Assembly (NCBI RefSeq): GCF_050908995.1
Contig: NC_135133.1
Coordinates: 2,894,001-2,958,000 of the forward strand
Direction: 5' to 3'
DNA: 64,000 nt
Source of the DNA: Andrena cerasifolii
Lineage: Eukaryota > Arthropoda > Insecta > Hymenoptera > Andrenidae
The position numbers were made by a program, and so were the translations under genes. The notes under the pieces were generated by a model that made no database searches, had not been told where the DNA came from, and saw only the letters and a program-made list of their open reading frames with translations. Positions 24,650 to 36,839 of this stretch are shown here, one piece after another. The number at the start of each line of letters is the position of its first letter. Within the stretch, counting starts at the first letter, position 1.

Positions 24650-25118
24650 GTAACGGAAAACACGTTTACTACACTCAAGGCATCCCCTCGCAAACCTGTC
24701 CAGTGGGCCTTACACGGTTCCCCATATCTGTTTCACCAACTATCCGTCGTCCCTGTCACTACTACCGCAGAACAGTCGTTTTCTTCCTCGAGGCACGGTG
24801 CAGAAACGCGGATGCAGCCGCGGCGCAGCGTGACGCGGGTGCGTGGGAGTCGCGACGTGGGGAGCACGTCGAGATCGCGATGTAGGTCACTAGGAAATTG
24901 TTAGTCGTCTGTCGTTCTGACAGCCTTCCTGTCCTAGCGCGCGCTCGCGATGTGGGCGCCATTGTCTGATCCCACGGCAGGATGTGTAGGACTCGCATGC
25001 TAAGAAGGGTGCGAGGAAAACGAACTCGCCCCCTCCCCCTGTTGCCCTCGCATCGTTAAATCCCTGTAGGGCTCGATAAACGAAACCAGTAGCGAGTTTT
25101 ATTATCGATTCATCACAC
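24650..25118. other. GC-rich island
   Basis: It holds overlapping open frames on both strands (78-86 codons) and CpG-rich sequence. No recognisable protein was seen. Confidence 0.4.
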
Positions 25119-25424
25119 CTTAACACGTCGACTGACACGAGCATCATCATCTCTGCTACGTAATAATTTCGCTGATATAATCAGTGTTACTAATAGAATC
25201 ACTAGTGGCACGGGCCTCGAAGCTACGATAAAAATTCTATCCGAACAGTAATGCATTTTTAACAGACACTTACTTTGATGCATTATTAATCATATTTTGA
25301 CAATATTCGGTGCACCAATTTTGGCGCACGTGATCTGAGAGGCTAAATACTGTATACCATACCTGGCGCACAAATCACGTTATGGCAGGAATATCAAATT
25401 ACCCCTGGCAGTCAACGTGTTGAG
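25119..25424. mobile_element. possible TTAA-type MITE, TIR CACGTTGACTG
   Basis: The left end TTAACACGTCGACTGACACG and right end GGCAGTCAACGTGTTGAG are imperfect inverted repeats. The right flank reads TTGA rather than TTAA. TTAACACGTT also starts a similar-looking sequence near 25516. It is non-coding. Confidence 0.45.
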
Positions 25425-25783
25425 AATATTCTCCATGTTGTACGCTATGCCAACAGGAAAATGGATCTCGGTAAATCAACCCTCAAGGTCCGAGGCTTGC
25501 CTTCATGGCTGTTTTAACACGTTCTGTGCCAAGTTTTCTGCAGAGCCTTGAAACGTGACGATCAACAAATTAGACTGTACCAGTCAGTCATAGAAACGCA
25601 GTAATTGCGTGAGAATTTTCTTAATGTCTGCTTCTTTTTCTTCTATTTCATGTCAACGTCGAATTGAAATCCACGGCTGACTATTCGACGACCGTGGAGT
25701 TTCTATTAAATGACGGGGAATGCGTTAAACGTTGGGGGCATATCTTCAGAACGAGAAGTGTCGATCCCGGAGTTCAAAGCTGG

Positions 25784-26223
25784 CTCACAAGGGAAGATCC
25801 CGAACCGGAAAATTCAAAAAATTCTGAAACTTTGTGAATATGTAGGAGATTTCTTCCTGATTGCAACGCAATTTTCGTTTGTTGCCCAAATTCACTGGAA
25901 GGGGGTGGGATTAACCCCTGAAAATTCGGCTACTTTCTGATTTTGTGTTACAACTCGCGAACGGTAAGAGATAGAAAAAAAGTTTCAAGACAAAAGTTAC
26001 TTCTTTTAATTAGATCTATTATTTGGTAAAAATATTATTTTATATTTCATGAGTTATAACAGAAAATCGGAAAATAACCGGATTTTCAGGGGTCAATTTC
26101 ACCCCCTTAGAGTGAATTTGGGCAGCGAACAAAAATTGCGTTGCAATCAGGAGGAAATTCCCTACGTATACACAAAGTTTCAGAATTTTTTGAATTTTCG
26201 GGAAAGGGATGTTCCCTTGTCAG
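25784..26223. mobile_element. palindromic element family FB-1, copy 3 (inverted core)
   Basis: The outer arms CTCACAAGGGAAGATCCCGA and GGGATGTTCCCTTGTCAG match other copies. The asymmetric centre (AAGTTACTTCTTTTAATTAG) lies in the opposite orientation to copies 1, 2 and 4. It is non-coding. Confidence 0.8.
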
Positions 26224-26239
26224 TATTGCTGAGATCTTG

Positions 26240-26691
26240 CAAGAGTAGGCAGTCGAAAAATCGATTTTTTTATTGCATTTTCCGAAAGTACTATCTCTTC
26301 TGAATAAAATACCGCTTGGTTTACCCAGACCATCATTATTTGTGCGCTACAAAAATCCGCTGACTTCTTAATTTTTTTATGAAAATCTCGTATTTTCTCG
26401 GACACTATAAGAGGTTTGCCCCGTAATGGCACATGTTTCACACATCCCGTAATTTTTTCCAAGTCGATCTGAACCTCAATTCGTTCGCAATCAGGAAAAA
26501 AATGAAGAGTAACAAATATTCGAGAAAAACGCGTTTAAAGTTTCTGGACAAAGGCGACGCTATAGGTTGCCGCTTCACGTTTTTAGCTGCCAAATTTACA
26601 ATTTTGCGAATTTTACTATAAACCAAGCGGCATTTTATTCAGAAAGGATAGTACTTTCGGAAGAAATCGATTTTCCGACAGCCTAGTCCCC
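26240..26691. mobile_element. foldback element E, copy 1
   Basis: GTAGGCAGTCGAAAAATCGA on the left and TCGATTTTCCGACAGCCTAG on the right are inverted. The interior shares long matches with 45017-45385 (for example AATTCGTTCGCAATCAGGAA, inverted there). The right flank is TTAA at 26692-26695, directly followed by another GGGGTTACGCC end. Confidence 0.65.
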
Positions 26692-26695
26692 TTAA

Positions 26696-27100
<405 letters not shown>

Positions 27101-27219
27101 CAGAAATCGATGAAAACTTGCATTTGGATTGCATTAAAAATTCCCGACACACGTGCCACGGATACATATTTATTTCTTCGCAATTACATTTCGCAAATCG
27201 TTCGACGACCACTTTTACA

Positions 27220-27830
27220 ACGTTCCCTGAATTAAACGCGGGTTCAATTAATCACGGGAGTTATTACTCCTCGCGGCGCAGGATTGAAAGGTAGAGTCTA
27301 ATTACCGCGATATCGCTTTCGGTTTTAAAGCAGCCCGTTCCGTCGGTGGTTTATTTGCATACGAAGAAAAGCGATTTGCTGCATTTCACTTTCCCGCGTG
27401 CCCTGGCCCGTACCAATGGGTTAAAAACAGTTGCGTAACGGCGAACAGAGAGCAGCGGGCACATGGATCCGCGTGGGCTCATTCTGCCTCGCGAGCACTC
27501 CGTGAATGACGAACATTTATTATCCCCTTTTTTTCTTCTGCAGCGCGCCATGCCGCGTGGTTGCTTCCACATCCGCTGCACGCGCGTCCACTCTGTCCGC
27601 GGCATCGTGCGTCCGTCAGAAAGGGGTAATTTTCCCGATTAAAACGCCCGATGACAGATCCGACGTACGGCGAACGATAGCGGATCACGGATTCCATTTG
27701 TAGCTCGATAATTTCTGATGTAATTCGACGCGCTTCGTCTGTCATTTTTCGTTGAACTTGAACAGCCTTGTGTGCGATGCTGCTACAAAGTAGTCGAATG
27801 CTTTCTGCGAGTCTCTTTTTGAATTCCATG
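27220..27830. other. GC-rich island
   Basis: Open frames of 84-116 codons occur on the minus strand, with a + strand frame overlapping. None resembles a known protein. Confidence 0.4.
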
Positions 27831-28287
27831 TAAATGGAAATTGAGTAACATTTTCAGTTCACAGTTGGGATGATTCATGGTCGTGGTTATTGGTGAATAA
27901 AATTGCAATCGAGTTTATTAATTGGGGTTCTAAATTCGACTGAAACTTGCAGGGTATTTGTTTTTACTTGAGGGTGCATCATTGGTAGATGATCGACGTT
28001 CAGTTTCAGGTCATTTGTGAATGAAATTTCACTTGAATTTGCAACTCACGGTTCACCTAATTCGCAAACATGGAATATTAGTGATTTCAATTGCAATGAG
28101 TTTATAAGTCTGAATTCTGAATATTATTGAAATTTGTAGTTTACTGCTTCAACTCGAGGATGAAGTTATTCGTAGATGATCGATGGATAATAAAATTGAG
28201 GACCTTGCGGCAAGAGGGGTGCAGCCCCAGCTTTACCAACTTCCAGTAAATTAGAAAAATTGTTTTAAAATTATTGCTCTGACTTAA

Positions 28288-29010
28288 GGGGGGACAACAG
28301 GGGAATGGCCCGGAAAGGAAGGGTATCTTTGGGAATTTTTTAAAGGCAAACTACTGAATGAATCCTTTTGAAACTTTCAGGACTGTTATTGGATAGTTAA
28401 GTTATATGAATTGTGTTTTTTTAAATGTATTTAAAGCAGATTTGCAAGCTGTACAGGTCCAGTAACTTTGCGCTGCAAAAAATCTGGATGAGTTTTCTGG
28501 CGAAACTGTGCTTCTAAAATAATGAAAAAAAAAACAAAATGTTTTAGAAACTATATGCAGATTAGGTCTGGGTTAGGTTTAATTTGATTGGTCATTTCCT
28601 TCTATTTCTTTTTCAACGAAGGAAGTTAATTAAATTACTAGAATTTGGACAAATTTCACAATTTCTTTCAGGTGTTCGCCATTTTGTAATTCCTCAAAAT
28701 TTTCAATATCGATCCCGTCGTGCCATAGCCACGCGCATATAGTTTCTAAAACATTTTGGTTTGCTTATTTCAGACGAACCGTTTCGTCGGAAAATTGTCA
28801 ACCATTTCATCGGAAATTGTTTGCAGCGCTGAGTTACTGGTCCCGTACAACTTATAAATTTGCTAAAAATAAATTTCAAAAAAGATATTCGTATAACTTA
28901 AATATCCAATAAAAAGTCCTGAAAGTTTAAAAACGTTTCATTACGTAGTTTGCTTTTAATAAATTTCCAAAGTACCTTTACTTTTCGGGTCATTTCAGTG
29001 GTGTCCCCCC
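28288..29010. mobile_element. TTAA-flanked foldback A, TIR GGGGGGACA
   Basis: The left end GGGGGGACAACAGGGGAATG and right end CATTTCAGTGGTGTCCCCCC are imperfect inverted repeats. The arms continue inward (CCTTTTGAAACTTTCAGGAC on the left, with a complementary stretch at 28915-28945). TTAA lies at 28284-28287 and 29011-29014. It is non-coding. Confidence 0.85.
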
Positions 29011-29014
29011 TTAA

Positions 29015-29710
29015 GGGGTTATGCCTACATTTTTTTAAAACACTCGAAGACTTTTTTTTTAAATAAACCTTTATGTATTCGAAAGTGTACATGTTAAACT
29101 ACTTGTGGTAATTTTTGCGATGGAAAATATACATAAATAAAAAAAAATATTAGCGGTCTCTCGGCAGCGATTTTTTTTGTCAGTAGTTTGCGGTGAACAT
29201 TCTAATTCTGACCTGGTTCATCTGAAATAAAAAATTCGCGGGGATTTAGTTAGTATATTGGATTATCTTGTCCTTAATCGTTTATTATCCCAAGATATTA
29301 ATTCGCTACAAAATGGCAACTTCTCACAGCAAAAGTATCGATTTTCACCACAGAATCGCGCTCATGTTTCATCATTTTCCATCCGTAAAATAACAACTAC
29401 CCAACGGAAATGGAAAACCCACGATTAAGGACAAGCTAATCTAATATACTGACTAAATTTGGTGGAATTTTTTATTTCTGATGAACCAGGTCGTAGCTAT
29501 AGTGATCACCGTAATAAAAAAAGCGCTGTCGAGAGATCGCTTATAATTCCATTATTTATTTAGTAATCGCATTGCAAAAAAAAACTACAAGAACTTTAAA
29601 ATATATACTTTCGACTATACTACCGTTAATTAAAAAAAAAGTCTTCAAATTGAACAAAAAAAATCCCGAATATACTTGCGTTTTCAGACCTTGCAGGTAG
29701 GCGTAACCCC
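29015..29710. mobile_element. TTAA-flanked foldback B, TIR GGGGTTA(T/C)GCCTAC
   Basis: It begins GGGGTTATGCCTAC and ends GTAGGCGTAACCCC. TTAA lies at 29011-29014 (shared with element A) and 29711-29714. The inner arms are inverted (CTCTCGGCAGCGATTTTTTT against its counterpart near 29520). It is non-coding. Confidence 0.85.
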
Positions 29711-29974
29711 TTAACATTAAAAAGAGAACACTAAATTGAAAAATATATATTTACACGCAATAAGTAGTACTTATTAAGTTGATAAGTTTTTACATCTATT
29801 TTCGCAAATTGTTCGAATCTGGAGCTGCCCAAAACGAAAATATTGCACAAAACCATCTGTTATCGGCTTTCCATCAAACCTGCACCAAACGATGTAGAAT
29901 TTCTTTACGCATATAACACGTCAGAGTCCAACAACTGTCAAAAAACGGAGTTGCACCCCTCTTGCTGCAAGGAA

Positions 29975-30480
29975 GCCCTGAATTACAAGAAAATTAAATT
30001 CGAATTTGCAATCCACAATTCACCTAATTCATAAAAATAAGTCATTTGTTGGAAATTACTCCGCAGAGGTTGAAAATAAATGTCACACTATAAACACAAC
30101 TATGGTTTATTGTATAGATAGACAATACACAGTGTGTCCACGTATTAATGTTAGTTGGTTATATATAAAAGTACACAAGAAAAAAGAAACTTTAAGAGAC
30201 GGAACGCGATCTGCACGGTTTGGTCAGAATTTTCAGACTGGCTACGGTCGTCACCTTATGCCCCGGTCAAGACCCTTCGCCCCTCTTCTCCAGAAAAAGA
30301 GAAACGCAGCCCCTTAGTCCTAACACTGAGACTCGTTGAACTCCAACATCACTAATGAATGCAATTTCAGTAGAGCAAATAACTCTGATTTCTAAATATC
30401 ACTGAAACATCTAATCTCCACTCTACCTGACATTCACCCATCAGTGTTCAACTACAAGTCTCCTACTCTCCAACAACGCG
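29975..30480. other. non-coding stretch
   Basis: A 103-codon + strand frame (30006-30317) has no recognisable similarity. No repeats were identified. Confidence 0.4.
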
Positions 30481-31250
30481 TTGCCGCGAAGGACGTGGCC
30501 TTAGCATTAAACATACGTTGAAGCCGCGAAATCGCGTGTCGATTAGCGGAGCTCCTGGCGCGAGTACTGTCGATCTAATTTTATTATCGACGCCGCGCGT
30601 CGGCGCCGCGTCGGAGATGCCATCGTAACCCAATTATCGTGGAGGAAGTGGACTCGCGAGCCGCGACGTCGACCTCGCCGGTAATTATCGTGGCCAGAAA
30701 TATTATCTCGCGGGAGCGTTATCGTGTCGGGCCTATTCGCGTTTCGCCGGCGAGGCTGGCTGGTAAATAAATCGCTGTTTGTTTCGACTGGTCCGCCAGT
30801 TTCGCCGCGGTGCGTGCGTGGGCGGGCAATTCCGTGGCGCATAAAGCTCCGTATCGTTAAAGAGCACGAGAGTTACCGTTCTAACGAGCAGGAACGAGTA
30901 CGATACGAATTGCTGACAAGGGTAGAGGCAGGTAAACATGACGCTCGTGAGAGTTCTTTCACAGATCCGACGCGCCTCCGTGTTAACATAATCGGTGACC
31001 CACGAAGTGCGCTTTAATACTAGCTGCTTGATATCTTTGCTGATAAGGGGAATAAGAATATTATCGTGGGACAGTCGGTGATTGTCAGTGAATGGTAGAT
31101 GATTATCGTATTCCGTGAGTTCGCGACCAGTTGGGTCATTGGTGAAGAAATTTCTGGTCGAGTCAGTTTGTGCTTTTACTGTTGCAATGAATATCATTGC
31201 GACGTGGTTTGTACTATCTGTGGCGATAGTTAATTAGTGGGGGTGCAGCG
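30480..31250. other. GC-rich island
   Basis: It is CpG-rich, with an overlapping 154-codon minus frame and 97-codon plus frame. There is no family resemblance. Confidence 0.4.
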
Positions 31251-31252
31251 CG

Positions 31253-31397
31253 GTGTCGTGGGTCACCGGTGACCCATGGGCGGAGTTTCAATTAGGGTAG
31301 TTGATGTTTCTATTATTAAGCAGAATGTTATCGTGAATTTCTTTATATTGCGAGGAACGTGCCTATTACGGCATGGGTCGCAGGTGACCCATGCAGA
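31253..31397. repeat. pair of GGGTCA...TGACCC palindromes
   Basis: GTGGGTCACCGGTGACCCAT (about 31259-31278) and CATGGGTCGCAGGTGACCCA (about 31372-31391) are separate near-perfect palindromes about 115 bp apart. They could be hairpin ends of a small element or paired protein-binding sites. GGTCA/TGACC half-sites are those bound by nuclear receptors, but the 4-bp spacing is not the classic ecdysone-response arrangement. Confidence 0.5.
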
Positions 31398-31741
31398 AAG
31401 AGTGGCCCTTGAAATAGGCTCCTTTTGGTCCCGCGATTTTGGAATTGAATTTTGCGAGAAATTATACCTTATGACGAGAGATCAATCGCAACAAAGTTTC
31501 AAGTTGAGGTGATAATTAGTTTCTGGCGAGGAAACATCCCGAACCCGGAAATTCAAAAAATTCTGAGGCTTTGTGAGTATGTAGGGGTTTTCCGCCTGAT
31601 TACAACGCAATTTTTGTTCGCTGCCCAAATTCACTCTAAGGGGGTATAATTGGCCCCTGAAAATCCGGTTAATTTTGCGATATTTTGTTAGAACTCGTAA
31701 ACTGTAAAATATTTTTTTTACCAAATGATAGATCTAATTAA

Positions 31742-32351
31742 CCCGGCAGAGCACACGTGACTTCTGAAACATAAGTACCCACGTGGGGTGCTCGTGGACC
31801 CCCAGTAAAATATAACATTTATTGATTACGATATATAAAAATCTGTGTGTTTTATGACTGTTTATTGAATCTGAAACAGTATACATCTAAATAAACGTTA
31901 ACACTAATCTCTGTTATATAACAGAAATATTTATAAACAAACAACTTGTAAACTAGTCATCAGAACAGTCATCTGTCTCTTCCACCGGATGTGATGGGTC
32001 TGATGTAAAGCATGTTTTTCGCATACATTTTTCATATGCTTTAAACACATTTTTTTATAACATTTGTCACAGAAAGACTTTGTTTTTATATCATTGCTTC
32101 TGGGGCAAATGGTGCATCTCGATTTTTCGCATAAGCTTCAGCAGGTTCACAAGTATCTATCCCAGAGTATTTAGCCGCTTTTTGACGAACATGTTTCGGG
32201 ATGCGGAAGTTACATGACCTTAATTACTGAATGCTAAATGTATCTAGAAGCTAGACAGAGCGTCAACAGTATTGCTGCAGAAACAGTAGATGGCGATAAC
32301 GTTATATATGGGTGGGGGTCTGCCAGACACCCCCACGTGTGCTCTGCAGGG
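31742..32351 (-). mobile_element. piggyBac-type element, internally deleted, TTAA duplicated
   Basis: TTAA lies at 31738-31741 and 32352-32355. The left end CCCGGCAGAGCACACGTG and right end CACGTGTGCTCTGCAGGG are inverted repeats differing at one base. It is inserted in the middle of an FB-1 copy, whose other copies show the empty site as GATCTAATTAAAAGAAGTAA. At 610 bp it retains only the 3' end of a transposase gene on the minus strand. Confidence 0.9.
31960..32212 (-). pseudogene. piggyBac transposase C-terminal remnant
   Basis: On the minus strand, one frame reads RIPKHVRQKAAKYSG, typical of the linker before the C-terminal domain. After a frameshift near 32130 a second frame reads RCTICPRSNDIKT, then SFCDKCYKKMCLKHM. 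This CxxC...CxxCxxxxCxxH cysteine-rich pattern ends piggyBac transposases. The catalytic DDD region is absent. In live relatives the protein cuts and pastes DNA at TTAA. This copy is dead. Confidence 0.82.
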
Positions 32352-34090
32352 TTAAAAGAAGTAACTTTTGTTTCGAATCTTTTTTTCTATCTCTTACAGT
32401 TCGCGAGTTACAACACAAAGTCGGAAAATAGCCGAATTTTCGGGGGTTAATTTCACCCGCTTCGAGTGAATTTAGGCAGCACACAAAAATTGCGTTGCAA
32501 TCAGGAGGAAATCCCTTATTCTAGCATTTGGTAGAGAAATTATTTTACCGTGAACCGGATTACACCAAGGAGGTGTAATTGACCGCTGAAAATCCGGTTA
32601 TTTACCGATTTTGTGTTATAACTTGCGAACTGTAAAATAATTTTTTTCACCAAACGGTGGATTTAATTAAAAGAAATATCTTTTGTCTTGAAACTTTTTT
32701 TCTATCTCTTACATTTCGCGAGTTACAACACAAAGTCGGAAAATAGCCGAATTTTCGGGGGTTAATTTCACCCGCTTCGAGTGAATTTAGGCAGCACACA
32801 AAAATTGCGTTGCAATCAGGAGGAAATCCCTTATTCTAGCATTTGGTAGAGAAATTATTTTACCGTGAACCGGATTACACCAAGGAGATGTAATTGACCG
32901 CTGAAAATCCGGTTATTTACCGATTTTGTGTTATAACTTGCGAACTGTAAAATAATTTTTTTCACCAAACGGTGGACTTAATTAAAAGAAATATCTTTTG
33001 TCTTGAAACTTTTTTTCTATCTCTTACATTTCGCGAGTTACAACACAAAGTCGGAAAATAGCCGAATTTTCGGGGGTTAATTTCACCCGCTTCGAGTGAA
33101 TTTGTGCAGCAAACAAAAATTGCGTTGCAATCCGGAAGAAATCCCTTATTCTAGCATTTGGTAGAGAAATTATTTTACCGTGAACCGGATTACACCAAGG
33201 AGGTGTAATTGACCGCTGAAAATCCGGTTATTTACCGATTTTGTGTTATAACTTGCGAACTGTAAAATAATTTTTTTCACCAAACGGTGGATTTAATTAA
33301 AAGAAATATCTTTTGTCTTGAAACTTTTTTTCTATCTCTTACATTTCGCGAGTTACAACACAAAGTCGGAAAATAGCCGAATTTTCGGGGGTTAATTTCA
33401 CCCGCTTCGAGTGAATTTAGGCAGCACACAAAAATTGCGTTGCAATCAGGAGGAAATCCCTTATTCTAGCATTTGGTAGAGAAATTATTTTACCGTGAAC
33501 CGGATTACACCAAGGAGGTGTAATTGACCGCTGAAAATCCGGTTATTTACCGATTTTGTGTTATAACTTGCGAACTGTAAAATAATTTTTTTCACCAAAC
33601 GGTGGATTTAATTAAAAGAAATATCTTTTGTCTTGAAACTTTTTTTCTATCTCTTACATTTCGCGAGTTACAACACAAAGTCGGAAAATAGCCGAATTTT
33701 CGGGGGTTAATTTCACCCGCTTCGAGTGAATTTGTGCAGCAAACAAAAATTGCGTTGCAATCCGGAAAAAATCCCTTATTCTAGCATTTGGTAGAGAAAT
33801 TATTTTACCGTGAACCGGATTACACCAAGGAGGTGTAATTGACCCCTGAAAATCCGGTTATTTTCCGATTTTCTGTTATAACTCATGAAATATAAAATAA
33901 TTTTTTTACCAAATGATAGATCTAATTAAAAGAAGTAACTTTTGTCTTGAAACTTTTTTTCTATCTCTTATATTTTACCAATTATAACACAAAATAGGAA
34001 AATAACCGGGTTTTTTTCAGGGGTCAATTACACCCCCTTAGAGATAATTTGTGCAGCAAAGAAAAATTGCGTTGCAATCAGGAGGAAATC
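32200..34090. repeat. 315-bp tandem array with 630-bp higher order
   Basis: The landmark ATCCCTTATTCTAGC occurs at 32511, 32826, 33141, 33456 and 33771, spaced exactly 315 bp. Units ending at 33141 and 33771 share variants (TTTGTGCAGCAAACA and CAATCCGGAA). The other units read TTTAGGCAGCACACA and CAATCAGGAGG. The alternation indicates duplication of a 630-bp pair. Confidence 0.92.
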
Positions 34091-34154
34091 CCCTTCATAT
34101 TCACAAAGTTTCAGAATTTTTGGAATTTTCGGGTTCGGGATCTTCCCTTGTCAG

Positions 34155-34800
34155 CGTAACTTCGCGGTCGCGAGCAGCAGGCCTCGCGACCCAATTGATG
34201 CAACAGCCGATCGCCCGAGTGAAAGTGTCCCGAATCTTGACTTCGCGGCTCGGCGACATATGCGGCCGCAAGAGTGGCGCGTATCGCGGAAATGTACACG
34301 CGAACTACAGATTTTCAGGAAGAATGGAAAGCGAGTTTCTCCGCGTCGTTGTTGCGTCCACCGCATAGGATCTTACGATTGTCGCGTGGGCGTCGAAACG
34401 TTATATCTTGCACGGTGTAGGGACATTCGTGCCACCCCGGGGGAGGTGGAATGGCGCTATTATTGCGTAAGAGCGGCCAAGGTACCAGCGACTAACTACG
34501 GATACGTAATATGTAACTCCGCGGGCACGAACGCCCATATATTACACCCTAAGCGACAATGCGACCCGTTTTACACGGCCGGCTGTTGAAAACCTTCGCG
34601 TCCGTGACTGTTGCATCTGTAGGTGTAAAATCGAAATTTTGTTTATTGCGCCGCTGGGGGTGAGGTGGCTCGACCAAGTCTCGCGAAATGTTTATTATGT
34701 GCACGCTGGTACAACCGCCCGTCGAAACGTTCGGCGCGGTGACAGTTTTGTGTGGCTTGCGGTGCATCCGTCGATGCACGTGGAAATATGAATTTTCAGG
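34155..34800. other. GC-rich island
   Basis: It holds 105- and 109-codon + strand frames with overlapping antisense frames. No protein was recognised. Confidence 0.4.
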
Positions 34801-35103
34801 AAAATTTCACGCTGCGAATGAAATTGAGTATTTAGTGTCGTAGTGTATTGCAGACCTACAGTGGGTCGCGTTTAATATTATCTGATTTGTTTGATTTTCT
34901 ACTTTTGCATACTACATAGGAATGATCGTTTCCCAAGCGATATGTGGAACCAAGTGACCAACCTCCTGCCGTAGCTTCTGATACAGTAGAATCTTCGCAT
35001 TGGCACTTGGAACATTTTGACGTATGATATAAAAATTAACATTTTTTAATTTACCTGGAAGTGTCAATATGCATACAATTTTTATTGTTTTCCTTCTACT
35101 TAA

Positions 35104-36115
35104 CCCCTCGTTGCATAACTTCTTCGATTTTGGGAAAAATATATTTTTGGACTCGTACAAGTGATAATATTAACCCTTAACTGGTATCCTGGGTCGCACA
35201 TGACCCCAAGCACGCAAAGTTCGCTGCAAAATTTTTGGTTGTCTAAGTTTGTCAACTGAATTTCTAATTAATTTTATAGTTAATAGTTTAACTTTCTACG
35301 TTCCTATTATTTTATACATTACCTAAGAACAAAATAGGTATTCATAGAGGTTGATCTAATGTCGACTTTACAAATTTTTGTGTCCTTTTTTATTTGGGGT
35401 CTGCCACGACCCCAGTATACCAGTCACGTTTGCCAAAAACAGTCTACCAGTTAAGGGTTAAGAGAAAAATAATAAAACAAAATTTGTTTTTTTTTTTATT
35501 TTTCCACTTTTTCCGCCACAATTATGATTACTTAAAAAATATATACACAAAAAATGTTATGCTAAACGATTTTATTAAAAATGTAGTAGAAACTAAATTA
35601 AAATGCACTAAGAGCTAAAAAATAATTCTTCTCTTGTACTTCGATTTTTATGGTGTTAATAGCACTTTAAATAAAATCGTGAGGCACCGTGTGCAACCAG
35701 AAGTTGGAGAATCGGTTGGCAAGTGGAAGTCATCGACTACAGTTTATCAATTTTATGTCACGTTACAATCTGTATGCCGCAATTAAAATATTTTCTTTCA
35801 TTAGCGCGGATGAAAACTTTCTAACAACAAATTCATTTCGATGTTTGCTTCTGTATTAAGGTGATTCATACGCTGGTTTGAAATATCGTGCCCCACGATT
35901 TTATTTAAAGTGATATTAACACCATAAAAATCGAAGTACAAGAAAAGAATTATTTTTTAGTTTTCAGTGCATTTTAATTTAGTTTCTACTACATTTTTAA
36001 TAAAATCGTTTAACATAATTTTTTTTTATATATTTTTGTTATATGATAAAGTAGTTAAAACAAATAATTAAAAAGAAAATATATGTTGCGTATTTGCAAC
36101 AGTGTGCAACGAAGG
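35104..36115. mobile_element. TTAA-flanked foldback F (1.0 kb) with nested element D
   Basis: TTAA lies at 35100-35103 and 36116-36119. The ends CCCCTCGTTGCATAAC and GTGTGCAACGAAGG are imperfect inverted repeats. Extensive arms follow at about 35548-35690 and 35882-36030 (for example CTTCGATTTTTATGGTGTTA and its inverse). Element D1 lies in the left arm. It is non-coding. Confidence 0.72.
35174..35457. mobile_element. TTAA-flanked element D, copy 1
   Basis: TTAA lies at 35170-35173 and 35458-35461. The ends CCCTTAACTGGTATCCTGGG and CTGTCTACCAGTTAAGGG-like sequences are inverted (shared core CCCTTAACTGGTA; the written right end omits part of the context). Inner GGTCGCACATGACCCC and GGGGTCTGCCACGACCCC form hairpins. 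The 284-bp copy matches 57885-58163 in the opposite orientation. Confidence 0.85.
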
Positions 36116-36229
36116 TTAATATATGTTAATTATCTGCCACTGTTCCCCCAGTTTACGGTACCTACTACATAGAAAATTTTTATTATTCCAAAATTTGAAG
36201 CACGGAAGGTTTCACTTCGCATCGATTTA

Positions 36230-36665
36230 CAGCGCTCTGCACCTAATATTAACTATCACTCCCACGTTGCTCAATGTCGCGCGCCGTTCTATTAGAAAAA
36301 AGCTTCCCATCCAATCTTGTGACATCGAACACGAAATGCCTACACCTTTGCACACCGAGCAGTGTCCCAATCGCGATATCAGGCGTTGCTATAAACTTGC
36401 AACAGCCACTGCAGAAGAAGCGACACTGCTCGCGTGCAATGTTGACACGTTCGTTATTTTTGCATTTTTCTGCGTTCGCCGCAAGACCTGGTGATTTTTG
36501 TGCAACCAAGCCTGATGCACGTTCGAGGGAACTGGAATCGAGGCACGCCCGGTGTGCACGCGTGCGTCGTCGGCTATCAAGATTAACTAGAACGAGAAAG
36601 TTATTAAAAACCATCCGCGGTTTTGTTTGCATCGCTGGAAGAGGGATTTCGCGTTAAATTTCACG
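36230..36665. other. GC-rich island
   Basis: Overlapping 127-codon frames on both strands have no family resemblance. No splice pattern was seen. Confidence 0.4.
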
Positions 36666-36839
36666 GTACTGCCTTCCACTGGCATTCCTGCGTAAGCATT
36701 CGACACAGAGATCAAATCAATTGCAAATAAAATTAATTGCGTGGGGGAAAGAGGTTTGGTTGAAGGGAGGAAATTTTTAGTGGTTGGAAATTTCTTTTTC
36801 AAAATCGGTTTTTATGAAATTTCAAGGAAATTTGTATTG

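Larger units (their letters stand above)
28203..29972. mobile_element. element C, copy 2, interrupted by two elements
   Basis: The ends CCTTGCGGCAAGAGGGGTGC and GCACCCCTCTTGCTGCAAGG match copy 1 at 13400-13744. Removing the insert with one TTAA (28288-29714) leaves 343 bp, against 345 bp in copy 1. The sequence at the junction (ATTGCTCTGACTTAA, then TTAACATT) matches the uninterrupted TTAA site of copy 1 in inverse orientation. Confidence 0.88.
31523..34154. mobile_element. palindromic element family FB-1, copy 4, expanded
   Basis: It starts CTGGCGAGGAAACATCCCGA and ends GGGATCTTCCCTTGTCAG. The copy contains a piggyBac insertion at its central TTAA (31738-32355). It then carries a tandem amplification of part of its centre and right arm before the normal right end, reaching 2.6 kb instead of about 430 bp. 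It is non-coding apart from the piggyBac remnant. Confidence 0.82.
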
